A stretch of 7,947 bases of DNA, from contig JAFUXY010000328.1 of assembly GCA_017477005.1 (NCBI GenBank), positions 1 through 7,947 on the forward strand, written 5' to 3'. Position numbers and translations under genes: made by a program. Origin of the DNA: Lachnospiraceae bacterium (GTDB taxonomy: Bacteria; Bacillota; Clostridia; Lachnospirales; Lachnospiraceae). The notes beneath the pieces were generated by a model that saw only the letters and a list, made by a program, of their open reading frames with translations, did not search any database and had not been told where the DNA came from. The stretch's first letter is position 1, and each line of letters opens with the position of its first letter. Shown here in pieces: positions 1 to 6,660 of the stretch.

Positions 1-320
1 GGAAAAAATTGCAGAATATGATGCAGCTGTCGGGTGGCGAGAAGTCGTTGACGGCGATCGCGCTGTTGTTCGCAATCCAAAACCTAAAGCCGTCTCCGTT
101 TTGCCTGCTGGATGAGATAGAGGCGGCCTTGGACGATTCGAATGTGGGGCGGTTTGCGGGATATCTGCACCGTCTGACGAAGAATACGCAGTTCATTGTG
201 ATCACCCACCGAAGAGGGACGATGAATTCCGCGGACAGATTGTATGGGATTACGATGCAGGAAAAGGGCGTTTCGACGTTGGTTTCCGTGAATCTGATAG
301 AGAACGACTTGGACGAATAG
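1..320 (+). CDS. smc: SMC chromosome-partition ATPase, C-terminal fragment (5' end outside the window)
   Basis: This is the last 105 or so codons of the SMC protein, the ABC-type ATPase that dimerises and, with ScpA and ScpB, extrudes and organises chromosomal DNA. The reading frame is already open at base 3, so the true start lies upstream. Visible parts of the C-terminal ATPase head are the ABC signature LSGGEKS (27-47), the Walker B segment CLLDEIEAALD with the Asp-Glu pair at 111-116, the D-loop just after it, and the switch histidine in VITHRR (207-209). The C-terminus, ending ENDLDE, is where clostridial SMC proteins usually stop. ftsY follows after 10 nt, the order commonly seen in Firmicutes, where rnc often lies upstream of smc. 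The head motifs are intact and there is no sign of decay. RecN and SbcC share the ABC head, but the wording of this segment and the ftsY neighbour favour SMC strongly. Confidence 0.95.
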   Translation, partial: KKLQNMMQLSGGEKSLTAIALLFAIQNLKPSPFCLLDEIEAALDDSNVGRFAGYLHRLTKNTQFIVITHRRGTMNSADRLYGITMQEKGVSTLVSVNLIENDLDE

Positions 321-330
321 GAGAGGATGT

Positions 331-1287
331 ATGGCGGAAAAGAAAGGGTTTTTTGCCCGGCTGTTTGCGGGACTGACCAAGACAAGAGAGACCTTTGTGA
401 AAAGCATCGACCGGGTGTTTCAGGGGTTTACGAATATCGATGAGGATTTCTACGACGAGCTTGAGGAAATCTTGATCTCCGGGGATATCGGCGTGCAGAC
501 GACGGAGGATATTCTCGAGAACCTGCGCAGCGAGGTCAAAAAGCAGCATATCACCGAGCCGATTGACTGCAAGGATATTTTGATCATGAGTATGATCGAC
601 AAGATCTATATTGGCGACGCGGCGTATCGTTATGAGAACGAAACCTCGGTGGTCTTTGTAATCGGCGTGAACGGGGTCGGGAAGACGACGACGATCGGAA
701 AGCTGGCTTCGAAGCTCAAAGGGATGCGAAAAAGGGTGCTCGTGGCAGCGGCGGATACATTTCGGGCAGCGGCCGGAGGGCAGCTTGAAACATGGACCAA
801 ACGCGCCGGGGTGCAGCTCGTGGCCGGAGCCGAGGGCAGCGATCCGGCGGCGGTTGTTTATGATGCTGTCGCTGCCGCCAAAGCCAGGCATGCGGATGTG
901 CTTTTGGTGGATACGGCAGGGCGGCTCCACAACAAAAAGAATCTGATGAAGGAGCTCGAAAAGATGAACCGGATCGTTGACCGGGAATTTCCGGAGGCGT
1001 ACCGGGAGACGCTGGTGGTACTGGATGCGACCACCGGTCAGAATGCGTTGAACCAGGCGAAGGAGTTCTCCGAGGTCTGCGACGTGACCGGTATCGTGCT
1101 GACCAAGATGGATGGCACGGCCAAGGGAGGCATTGCGATCGCCATTCAATCGCAGCTCGGTATACCGGTCAAGTATATCGGCGTCGGAGAATCGATCGAC
1201 GATCTGCAGAAATTCAATGCCATGTCCTTTATTGAGGCGTTGTTCGATGTGAAAATGAATGAAAAAGGGGAGTTTGATGCTAGATAA
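331..1287 (+). CDS. ftsY: Signal recognition particle receptor FtsY (SRP-type GTPase)
   Basis: This 318-residue GTPase is the membrane-associated receptor that docks the Ffh-SRP-ribosome complex and hands nascent membrane proteins to the Sec translocon. A short N-terminal helix (KKGFFARLFAGL, residues 4-15) resembles the lipid-binding amphipathic helix. It is followed by the helical N domain (about 15-100) and the G domain. GTPase motifs are G1 GVNGVGKTT (112-120), the SRP-family DTFRAAA box (142-148), G3 DTAGR (194-198), G4 TKMD (258-261) and the closing GVGE. The long acidic A domain of the E. coli protein is absent, and the length matches Gram-positive FtsY. The ATG at 331 follows an AGGAG (319-323) at normal spacing. 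An ATG at 327 is out of frame. The 3' end overlaps the start of the next gene by 11 nt. Ffh is excluded because there is no methionine-rich M domain. Confidence 0.97.
   Translation: MAEKKGFFARLFAGLTKTRETFVKSIDRVFQGFTNIDEDFYDELEEILISGDIGVQTTEDILENLRSEVKKQHITEPIDCKDILIMSMIDKIYIGDAAYRYENETSVVFVIGVNGVGKTTTIGKLASKLKGMRKRVLVAAADTFRAAAGGQLETWTKRAGVQLVAGAEGSDPAAVVYDAVAAAKARHADVLLVDTAGRLHNKKNLMKELEKMNRIVDREFPEAYRETLVVLDATTGQNALNQAKEFSEVCDVTGIVLTKMDGTAKGGIAIAIQSQLGIPVKYIGVGESIDDLQKFNAMSFIEALFDVKMNEKGEFDAR
1266..1272 (+). promoter_or_regulatory. Ribosome binding site deciding the ilvA start
   Basis: AGGGGAG lies 4 nt (6 nt from the AGGGG core) upstream of the ATG at 1277 and inside the last codons of ftsY. 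No comparable purine-rich site precedes the in-frame ATG at 1259, where the site itself would fall inside the coding sequence. This favours 1277 and makes translational coupling to ftsY plausible, because ribosomes finishing ftsY at 1287 would expose the start. Confidence 0.7.
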
Positions 1288-2488
1288 AAATTCATTTGTG
1301 GAAGCGGCCAAACTGGTATCGAAGGTGACGCTTGAAACGAAGCTCGTATACAGCGAGCATTTTTCGGCGAAAACGTCGAACGAGATCTATTTCAAGCCGG
1401 AAAATATGCAATACACCGGGGCGTACAAGGTGCGGGGCGCTTATTACAAGATCGCCAAGCTATCGGACGAGGAGCGGAGCCGGGGGCTTGTGACCGCATC
1501 GGCCGGAAATCATGCGCAGGGCGTGGCCTATGCCGCGGGATTATTTGGCACGCGAGCGGTCATTGTCATGCCGCAGACTACGCCGCTGATCAAGGTCAAC
1601 CGAACCAAGGGCTATGGGGCGGAGGTGGTGCTGCACGGCGATGTCTACGACGAAGCCTGCGAAAAGGCGTATGAGATTGCGGAGAAGGAGGGGCTGACCT
1701 TTATTCATCCGTTTGACGACCTGACGGTGGCGACCGGACAGGGGACGATCGGGATGGAAATTTTGAAGGAGCTGCCGCTAGTAGACATAATTCTGGTGCC
1801 GATCGGCGGTGGCGGCTTAGCGACCGGCGTTTCGACGTTGGCGAAAATTTTCAATCCTTGGATCAAGGTAATCGGCGTGGAACCGGCGGGCGCCAATTGT
1901 ATGCAGATTTCCCTGCAGAATGGAAAGGTGACGACGCTGTCCGAGGTCAATACGATCGCGGACGGCACGGCGGTCAAAACACCGGGAGAGACGATTTTTC
2001 CGTATTTGCAGAAGAATCTGGATGGCGTGATCACGGTAACAGACGATGAATTGGTCGTCTGCTTTTTGGATATGGTGGAAAACCACAAGATGATCGTCGA
2101 AAATTCCGGCTTGCTGACGGTGGCGGCACTTTCGCATCTGGATGTGAAGGAGAAGAACGTGGTCGCCATTTTAAGCGGCGGCAATATGGATGTGATCACG
2201 ATGTCTTCGGTGGTGCAGCAGGGCTTGATCTTCCGGGATCGGATCTTCACGGTGTCTGTGCTGCTGCCGGATAAGCCGGGTGAGCTGGCCGAGGTGGCCG
2301 GGCTGATCGCGAAGCTGTCGGGGAATGTGATCAAGCTGGACCACAATCAGTTTGTGACGACGAACCGGAATGCGGAGGTGGAGCTTCGGATTACGCTGGA
2401 GGCGTTTGGGACGGAGCACAAGAAGGAAATCATGGATGCGCTGCAGTTGAGTGGGTACAAGCCGAAGTTGGTGCGGACGAATTTATAA
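1277..2488 (+). CDS. ilvA: Threonine ammonia-lyase (threonine dehydratase) with C-terminal ACT domain
   Basis: This is a PLP enzyme that deaminates L-threonine to 2-oxobutanoate and ammonia, the entry step to isoleucine and also a route of threonine catabolism. With the start at 1277 it has 403 residues. The PLP lysine is K51 in YTGAYKVRGA. The substrate loop is SAGNHAQG (75-82), the phosphate-binding glycine loop is GGGGL (177-181), and an LSGGN segment lies near the end of the catalytic domain. One ACT domain covers about residues 324-403 and begins FTVSVLLPDKPGELAEV. This is the medium-length single-ACT form, not the roughly 510-residue E. coli IlvA form with a two-ACT regulatory region. 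The ACT domain suggests allosteric control by an amino acid, which is inference. Whether the enzyme is biosynthetic (ilvA) or catabolic (tdcB) cannot be settled here. An in-frame ATG at 1259 is possible but lacks a ribosome binding site. Confidence 0.92.
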   Translation: MLDKNSFVEAAKLVSKVTLETKLVYSEHFSAKTSNEIYFKPENMQYTGAYKVRGAYYKIAKLSDEERSRGLVTASAGNHAQGVAYAAGLFGTRAVIVMPQTTPLIKVNRTKGYGAEVVLHGDVYDEACEKAYEIAEKEGLTFIHPFDDLTVATGQGTIGMEILKELPLVDIILVPIGGGGLATGVSTLAKIFNPWIKVIGVEPAGANCMQISLQNGKVTTLSEVNTIADGTAVKTPGETIFPYLQKNLDGVITVTDDELVVCFLDMVENHKMIVENSGLLTVAALSHLDVKEKNVVAILSGGNMDVITMSSVVQQGLIFRDRIFTVSVLLPDKPGELAEVAGLIAKLSGNVIKLDHNQFVTTNRNAEVELRITLEAFGTEHKKEIMDALQLSGYKPKLVRTNL

Positions 2489-2492
2489 AGTG

Positions 2493-2497
2493 GGTGA
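2493..2497 (+). promoter_or_regulatory. Weak, closely spaced ribosome binding site of parE
   Basis: The 12-nt gap between ilvA and parE offers only GGTGA, 3 nt before the ATG at 2501. This is a poor and close Shine-Dalgarno match compared with the other junctions. Initiation may depend partly on ribosomes that have just ended ilvA at 2488. The start itself is well supported because the ATYDESSITVLEGL opening is typical of the family. Confidence 0.45.
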
Positions 2498-2500
2498 AGT

Positions 2501-4414
2501 ATGGCGACGTATGATGAGTCGAGTATTACAGTACTCGAGGGGCTTGCGGCGGTGCGGATGCGCCCCGGTATGTATATAGGCAGCACTTCTACGAAGGGGC
2601 TGAATCATCTGATCTACGAGATCGTGGACAACGCAGTGGACGAGCATTTGGCCGGGGAGTGCAGCCACATCCATGTGGTGCTGGAGGCGAACGGCTCGTG
2701 TACGGTGGAGGACGACGGCCGGGGCATCCCGGTGGGTCTGCATCGGAGCGGTGTGTCTGCGGCCAGGGTCGTGTTTTCCACGCTGCATGCCGGGGGAAAG
2801 TTCGACAGCTCTGTCTACAAGACCAGCGGGGGACTGCACGGAGTGGGTTCTTCGGTGGTCAACGCGCTTTCTTCGCGGATGGATGTGCTGATCAAGCGAG
2901 ACGGCAAGATCCACCATGACTGTTTTGAAAAGGGAAATCCGGTCATAGAGCTTGAAAACGGCTATCTGCCGGTCGTAGGGCGGACGAAGGAGACCGGTAC
3001 AAAGATCAACTTTCTGCCAGATCCGGAGATCTTTGAGAAGACCCGTTTCAAGGAGGAGGATGTGAAAAGCCGCCTTCATGAAACGGCTTATTTGAATCCC
3101 AAGCTGACGATTGAATATGAGGATCTGCGAGGCGAGGAGCCGGAACGGATCGTTTTTCATGAAGAGGAAGGGATACGGGGCTTTGTAAAGGATCTAAACA
3201 AGAATACCGAAAGCCTCCACGATGTCGTTTCTTTCTCAGGCGAATCGGAGCATATTTCGGTGGAAGTGGCCTTTCAATTTGTCAACGAATTCCATGAAAA
3301 TATATTAGGATTTTGCAACAATATTTACAACGCCGAGGGCGGTACGCATATTACCGGATTCAAAACCACGTTTACCCAGGTGATCAATTCCTATGCCAGA
3401 GAGCTCGGGATTTTGAAGGACAAGGACGCCAATTTCACCGGGACTGACGTTCGGAATGGGATGACGGCGGTGGTGTCGATCAAGCATCCGGATCCACGCT
3501 TTGAGGGGCAGACCAAGACCAAGCTCGACAATGCGGACGCGGCCAAGGCGACCTCGAAGGTCGTCGGGGAGGAGATCGTCCGGTTTTTTGACCGCAATCT
3601 GGACATTCTAAAAACCGTCATATCCAGCGCGGAAAAGGCGGCCAAGATTCGCAAATCCGAGGAACGGACCAAGACAAATCTGCTTTCCAAGCAGAAATTT
3701 TCGTTTGATACCAATGGAAAGCTCGCCAACTGCGAGAGCCGGGATGCGTCAAAATGTGAGATCTTCATTGTCGAGGGAGATTCGGCAGGCGGGTCGGCCA
3801 AGACCGCGCGAAACCGGATGTATCAGGCGATTTTGCCGATTCGCGGAAAGATTTTGAATGTGGAGAAGGCAAGTATCGACAAGATTTTGGCCAATGCGGA
3901 GATCAAGACGATGATCAACGCATTTGGCTGCGGTTTTTCCGAGGGCTTTGGAAATGATTTTGATATATCCAAGCTCCGATACGACAAAATTATTATTATG
4001 GCGGATGCGGATGTGGACGGCGCGCATATTTCTACTCTATTGTTGACGCTGTTTTATCGATTCATGCCGGAATTGATCTATGAGGGGCATGTCTATATTG
4101 CGATGCCACCGCTGTATAAGGCGATGCCGAAGAAGGGAAAGGAAGAATATCTCTATGACGATGAGGCGCTGGCGAAGTACCGCCGGACGCACAAGGGGGC
4201 TTTTACGCTGCAGCGGTACAAAGGGCTCGGGGAGATGGATGCGAATCAGCTCTGGGAGACAACGCTGGACCCGGAGAGGCGGATTTTGAAGCAGGTCGAG
4301 ATTGAGGATGGGAAGATGGCGTCGGATGTGACGAAGATGCTGATGGGTAATGAGGTGCCGCCCAGAAAGGCGTTTATTTATGAACATGCGACGTATGCGA
4401 CACTGGATGTGTAA
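2501..4414 (+). CDS. parE: DNA topoisomerase IV subunit B (type IIA topoisomerase ATPase subunit)
   Basis: This 637-residue ATPase subunit works with the next gene's product as an A2B2 enzyme that passes one DNA duplex through another, chiefly to unlink daughter chromosomes. The GHKL ATPase domain shows RPGMYIGS, the catalytic-base segment EIVDNAVDE (E40, N44), DDGRGIPV (71-78) and the ATP-lid GGLHGVG (110-116). The transducer lysine lies in QTKTKLDN. The TOPRIM domain has EGDSAGGSA (425-433) and the metal-binding DADVDG (502-507). The C-terminus is the YKGLGEM segment and an ending of ATLDV. There is no large TOPRIM insertion as in E. coli GyrB. DADVDGAHI and PIRGK are worded more like ParE than GyrB, and the partner lacks a GyrA box. 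The arginine matching the coumarin-contact R136 of E. coli GyrB is present (R133). The gyrB alternative cannot be excluded without the rest of the genome. Confidence 0.85.
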   Translation: MATYDESSITVLEGLAAVRMRPGMYIGSTSTKGLNHLIYEIVDNAVDEHLAGECSHIHVVLEANGSCTVEDDGRGIPVGLHRSGVSAARVVFSTLHAGGKFDSSVYKTSGGLHGVGSSVVNALSSRMDVLIKRDGKIHHDCFEKGNPVIELENGYLPVVGRTKETGTKINFLPDPEIFEKTRFKEEDVKSRLHETAYLNPKLTIEYEDLRGEEPERIVFHEEEGIRGFVKDLNKNTESLHDVVSFSGESEHISVEVAFQFVNEFHENILGFCNNIYNAEGGTHITGFKTTFTQVINSYARELGILKDKDANFTGTDVRNGMTAVVSIKHPDPRFEGQTKTKLDNADAAKATSKVVGEEIVRFFDRNLDILKTVISSAEKAAKIRKSEERTKTNLLSKQKFSFDTNGKLANCESRDASKCEIFIVEGDSAGGSAKTARNRMYQAILPIRGKILNVEKASIDKILANAEIKTMINAFGCGFSEGFGNDFDISKLRYDKIIIMADADVDGAHISTLLLTLFYRFMPELIYEGHVYIAMPPLYKAMPKKGKEEYLYDDEALAKYRRTHKGAFTLQRYKGLGEMDANQLWETTLDPERRILKQVEIEDGKMASDVTKMLMGNEVPPRKAFIYEHATYATLDV

Positions 4415-4425
4415 GAGGGTAGACT

Positions 4426-6660
4426 ATGCCGCAGGAACAGTTGATTCATACAGAATATTCAGAGGAGATGCAGCGGGCGTATATTGATTATGCGATGAGC
4501 GTGATCGTGAGCCGTGCGCTGCCGGATGTGAGGGATGGGCTCAAGCCAGTGCAAAGGCGGACGCTTTATGACATGTATGAGCTGGGGCTGCGGTACGACC
4601 ATCCATATAGGAAGGCCGCGCGTATTGTCGGCGATACGATGGGTAAGTATCATCCACACGGGGACGCGTCGATCTATGAAGCGCTGGTGGTCATGGCGCA
4701 GGACTTCAAAAAGGGCATGGTCCTCGTGGATGGCCACGGCAATTTTGGGTCAATCGAGGGCGACGGAGCGGCGGCGATGCGGTATACGGAGGCGCGGCTG
4801 ACGCAGCTGACACAAGAGGCTTTTCTGGCGGATCTCGACAAGGATGTGGTGGATTTTGTGCCCAATTTTGACGAGACCGAGAGGGAGCCGTCCGTCCTCC
4901 CGGTGCGCGTGCCGAATTTGCTGTTGAATGGAGCGGAGGGCATCGCGGTTGGTATGGCGACGAGCATCCCGACGCACAACCTTTCCGAGCTCGTGGATGG
5001 CGTGATCGCCTATATGAAAAACCCCGATATCAACACGAAGCAGATGATGGAGTACATTCCCGGACCGGATTTTCCGACCGGAGGGATCGTGACCAACAAA
5101 GACGAACTCGAAGCGATCTATTCCACAGGTCAGGGACGGATCAAGCTGCGGGGACGGGTCTCGTTCGAGAAGGGAAAGGGCGGGAAGACCAATATCGTGA
5201 TTACCGAGATCCCTTATACGATGATCGGCAGCGGGATCGGGAAATTCCTAAACGACGCCTATGCACTCGTTGAAAACCGTACGACGAACGACATTACCGA
5301 TATTTCGAATCAGTCCTCGAAAGAGGGCATACGGATTGTGATAGAAACGAGGCGGGGGGCGGATGTAGAAAATCTTTTGAATCTGCTCTACAAAAAAACC
5401 AGACTTTCGGATACGTTTTCTGTGAATATGCTTTCGGTCGTAAATGGGCGGCCGGAAACCCTTGGTATCGTGCCGATCATCCGCCACCATGTGGATTTCC
5501 AATTTGAACTGGCGACCCGAAAGTACACGACGCTTTTGAACAAGGCCAAGGAAAAGCAGGAAATTCAGGAAGGTCTGATCAAGGCCTGTGATGTGATCGA
5601 CCTGATCATTGAGATATTGCGGGGCAGCCGGTCGCAGGCCCAGGCGAAGGAATGTATGGTTTCGGGAAAAACAGACGGGATCCGTTTCAAGTCGAAGCAG
5701 TCCGAACGGGACGCAAAGACCCTGCGTTTTACAGAGCGACAGGCGGACGCGATTCTTCAAATGCGTTTGTACCGTCTGATCGGTTTGGAGATCGAAGCGC
5801 TGCAGAAGGAATACGAAAAAACGCTGAAGGATATCGAAACCTATTCCGATATTTTGGAAAACCGCGCTTCTATGGCGAGGGTAATCATTGGAGAACTGAG
5901 GGCGTTCAAAAAGGCCTACGGACGGCCGCGACGCACGACGATTGACACGATAGAGGAAGTGGCCGTTGTGCAAAAGCCGGTACAGGAATTGGACGTGGCG
6001 GTGCTGATTGACCGCTTTGCCTATGCGCGCTGTATCGATCGTTCCACCTATGAGCGAAACAAGGCGGCAGCGGACGCGGAGTCCAGGCAGATTCTTTTCT
6101 GCAAAAATACGGATCGCCTTGGATTGTTCACAGATACCGGACAGATGCATTTGGTCAAGGTGGGCGACCTGCCGATCGGGCGTTTCCGGGACAAAGGGCA
6201 GCCGCTGGACAATGTCAGCAAATTTGACAGCGCAGGAGAGGAATTACTTTTTATCGGCTGTATTGAGCAGCTGCAAGAGGCGCATCTGATTTTTGTCAGC
6301 CAGGAGGCGATGATCAAGCGGGTCGAAGGGAGCGCCTACGATGTGGCGAAACGGACCACGGTAGCCTCGAAGCTCGCGCCCGGCGACAAGCTCCTGTTGA
6401 TTGGGCTTTGCGACGAGACGGAGACGGTTGTTCTGCGTTCGGACAAGGATTATTTTTTGCGTTTTGGTCTTGGGGATATTCCGGAAAAGAAAAAAACGGC
6501 GATTGGCGTACGGGGGATGAAGCTCGCGGACGGGGAGAAGCTGTCGGAGGCGTACCTGCTGCGGGAGGGGGAGAATCCATCCGTGTCAGTGAATAAAAAA
6601 GAGGTAGCCTTGGGGCGGCTCCGGATCGGAAAACGGGACACAAGGGGTGTGAAACGATGA
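4426..6660 (+). CDS. parC: DNA topoisomerase IV subunit A (DNA cleavage and rejoining subunit)
   Basis: This 744-residue subunit cleaves and rejoins the gate DNA and partners with the preceding ATPase subunit. The winged-helix domain carries [16 protein letters not shown] and HPHGD (76-80). The catalytic tyrosine is Y120 in [10 protein letters not shown]. Tower and coiled-coil gate regions follow, with an intact LYRLIGLE segment near the gate. A C-terminal beta-pinwheel runs from about residue 523 to the end. Where GyrA has its QRRGGKG box, this protein has a stretch reading [12 protein letters not shown], and no GyrA box occurs elsewhere. This argues for decatenase-type topoisomerase IV and not supercoiling gyrase. 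The quinolone-contact serine position is alanine (A81) and the acidic position is E85. An AGAGGG (4414-4419) sits 6 nt before the ATG. The stop overlaps the folC start. The partner gene ends 11 nt upstream, so the two subunits are almost certainly co-expressed. Confidence 0.87.
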   Translation: MPQEQLIHTEYSEEMQRAYIDYAMSVIVSRALPDVRDGLKPVQRRTLYDMYELGLRYDHPYRKAARIVGDTMGKYHPHGDASIYEALVVMAQDFKKGMVLVDGHGNFGSIEGDGAAAMRYTEARLTQLTQEAFLADLDKDVVDFVPNFDETEREPSVLPVRVPNLLLNGAEGIAVGMATSIPTHNLSELVDGVIAYMKNPDINTKQMMEYIPGPDFPTGGIVTNKDELEAIYSTGQGRIKLRGRVSFEKGKGGKTNIVITEIPYTMIGSGIGKFLNDAYALVENRTTNDITDISNQSSKEGIRIVIETRRGADVENLLNLLYKKTRLSDTFSVNMLSVVNGRPETLGIVPIIRHHVDFQFELATRKYTTLLNKAKEKQEIQEGLIKACDVIDLIIEILRGSRSQAQAKECMVSGKTDGIRFKSKQSERDAKTLRFTERQADAILQMRLYRLIGLEIEALQKEYEKTLKDIETYSDILENRASMARVIIGELRAFKKAYGRPRRTTIDTIEEVAVVQKPVQELDVAVLIDRFAYARCIDRSTYERNKAAADAESRQILFCKNTDRLGLFTDTGQMHLVKVGDLPIGRFRDKGQPLDNVSKFDSAGEELLFIGCIEQLQEAHLIFVSQEAMIKRVEGSAYDVAKRTTVASKLAPGDKLLLIGLCDETETVVLRSDKDYFLRFGLGDIPEKKKTAIGVRGMKLADGEKLSEAYLLREGENPSVSVNKKEVALGRLRIGKRDTRGVKR
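6642..6649 (+). promoter_or_regulatory. Ribosome binding site deciding the folC start
   Basis: AAGGGGTG lies inside the last codons of parC. Its GGGG core is 9 nt before the ATG at 6657. It supports that ATG, which overlaps the parC stop as ATGA. A second ATG at 6661 is out of frame and opens only a short shadow frame. Confidence 0.65.

Noticed and set aside
9..320. Treating the SMC tail as a complete small protein starting at the TTG at base 9.
   Set aside because: The frame is open through the window edge, and the segment is the C-terminal ATPase head of a protein of roughly 1,190 residues.
250..1311. A 353-codon open frame on the minus strand opposite the whole of ftsY.
   Set aside because: It mirrors the codon pattern of ftsY, is rich in Arg, His and Leu, has no recognisable domain and conflicts with a certain gene. 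A frame this long is a by-product of GC-rich third positions.
5248..6150. A 300-codon minus-strand frame opposite parC.
   Set aside because: It has the same shadow composition, no domain or motif, and lies opposite strongly conserved ParC coding sequence.
6484..6498. A-rich run in parC resembling a slippery site for programmed frameshifting.
   Set aside because: The zero-frame codons are AAA AAA ACG, which is not the canonical slippery phase, and the pinwheel reads through normally. A similar A7 at 5392-5398 is plain Lys-Lys coding.
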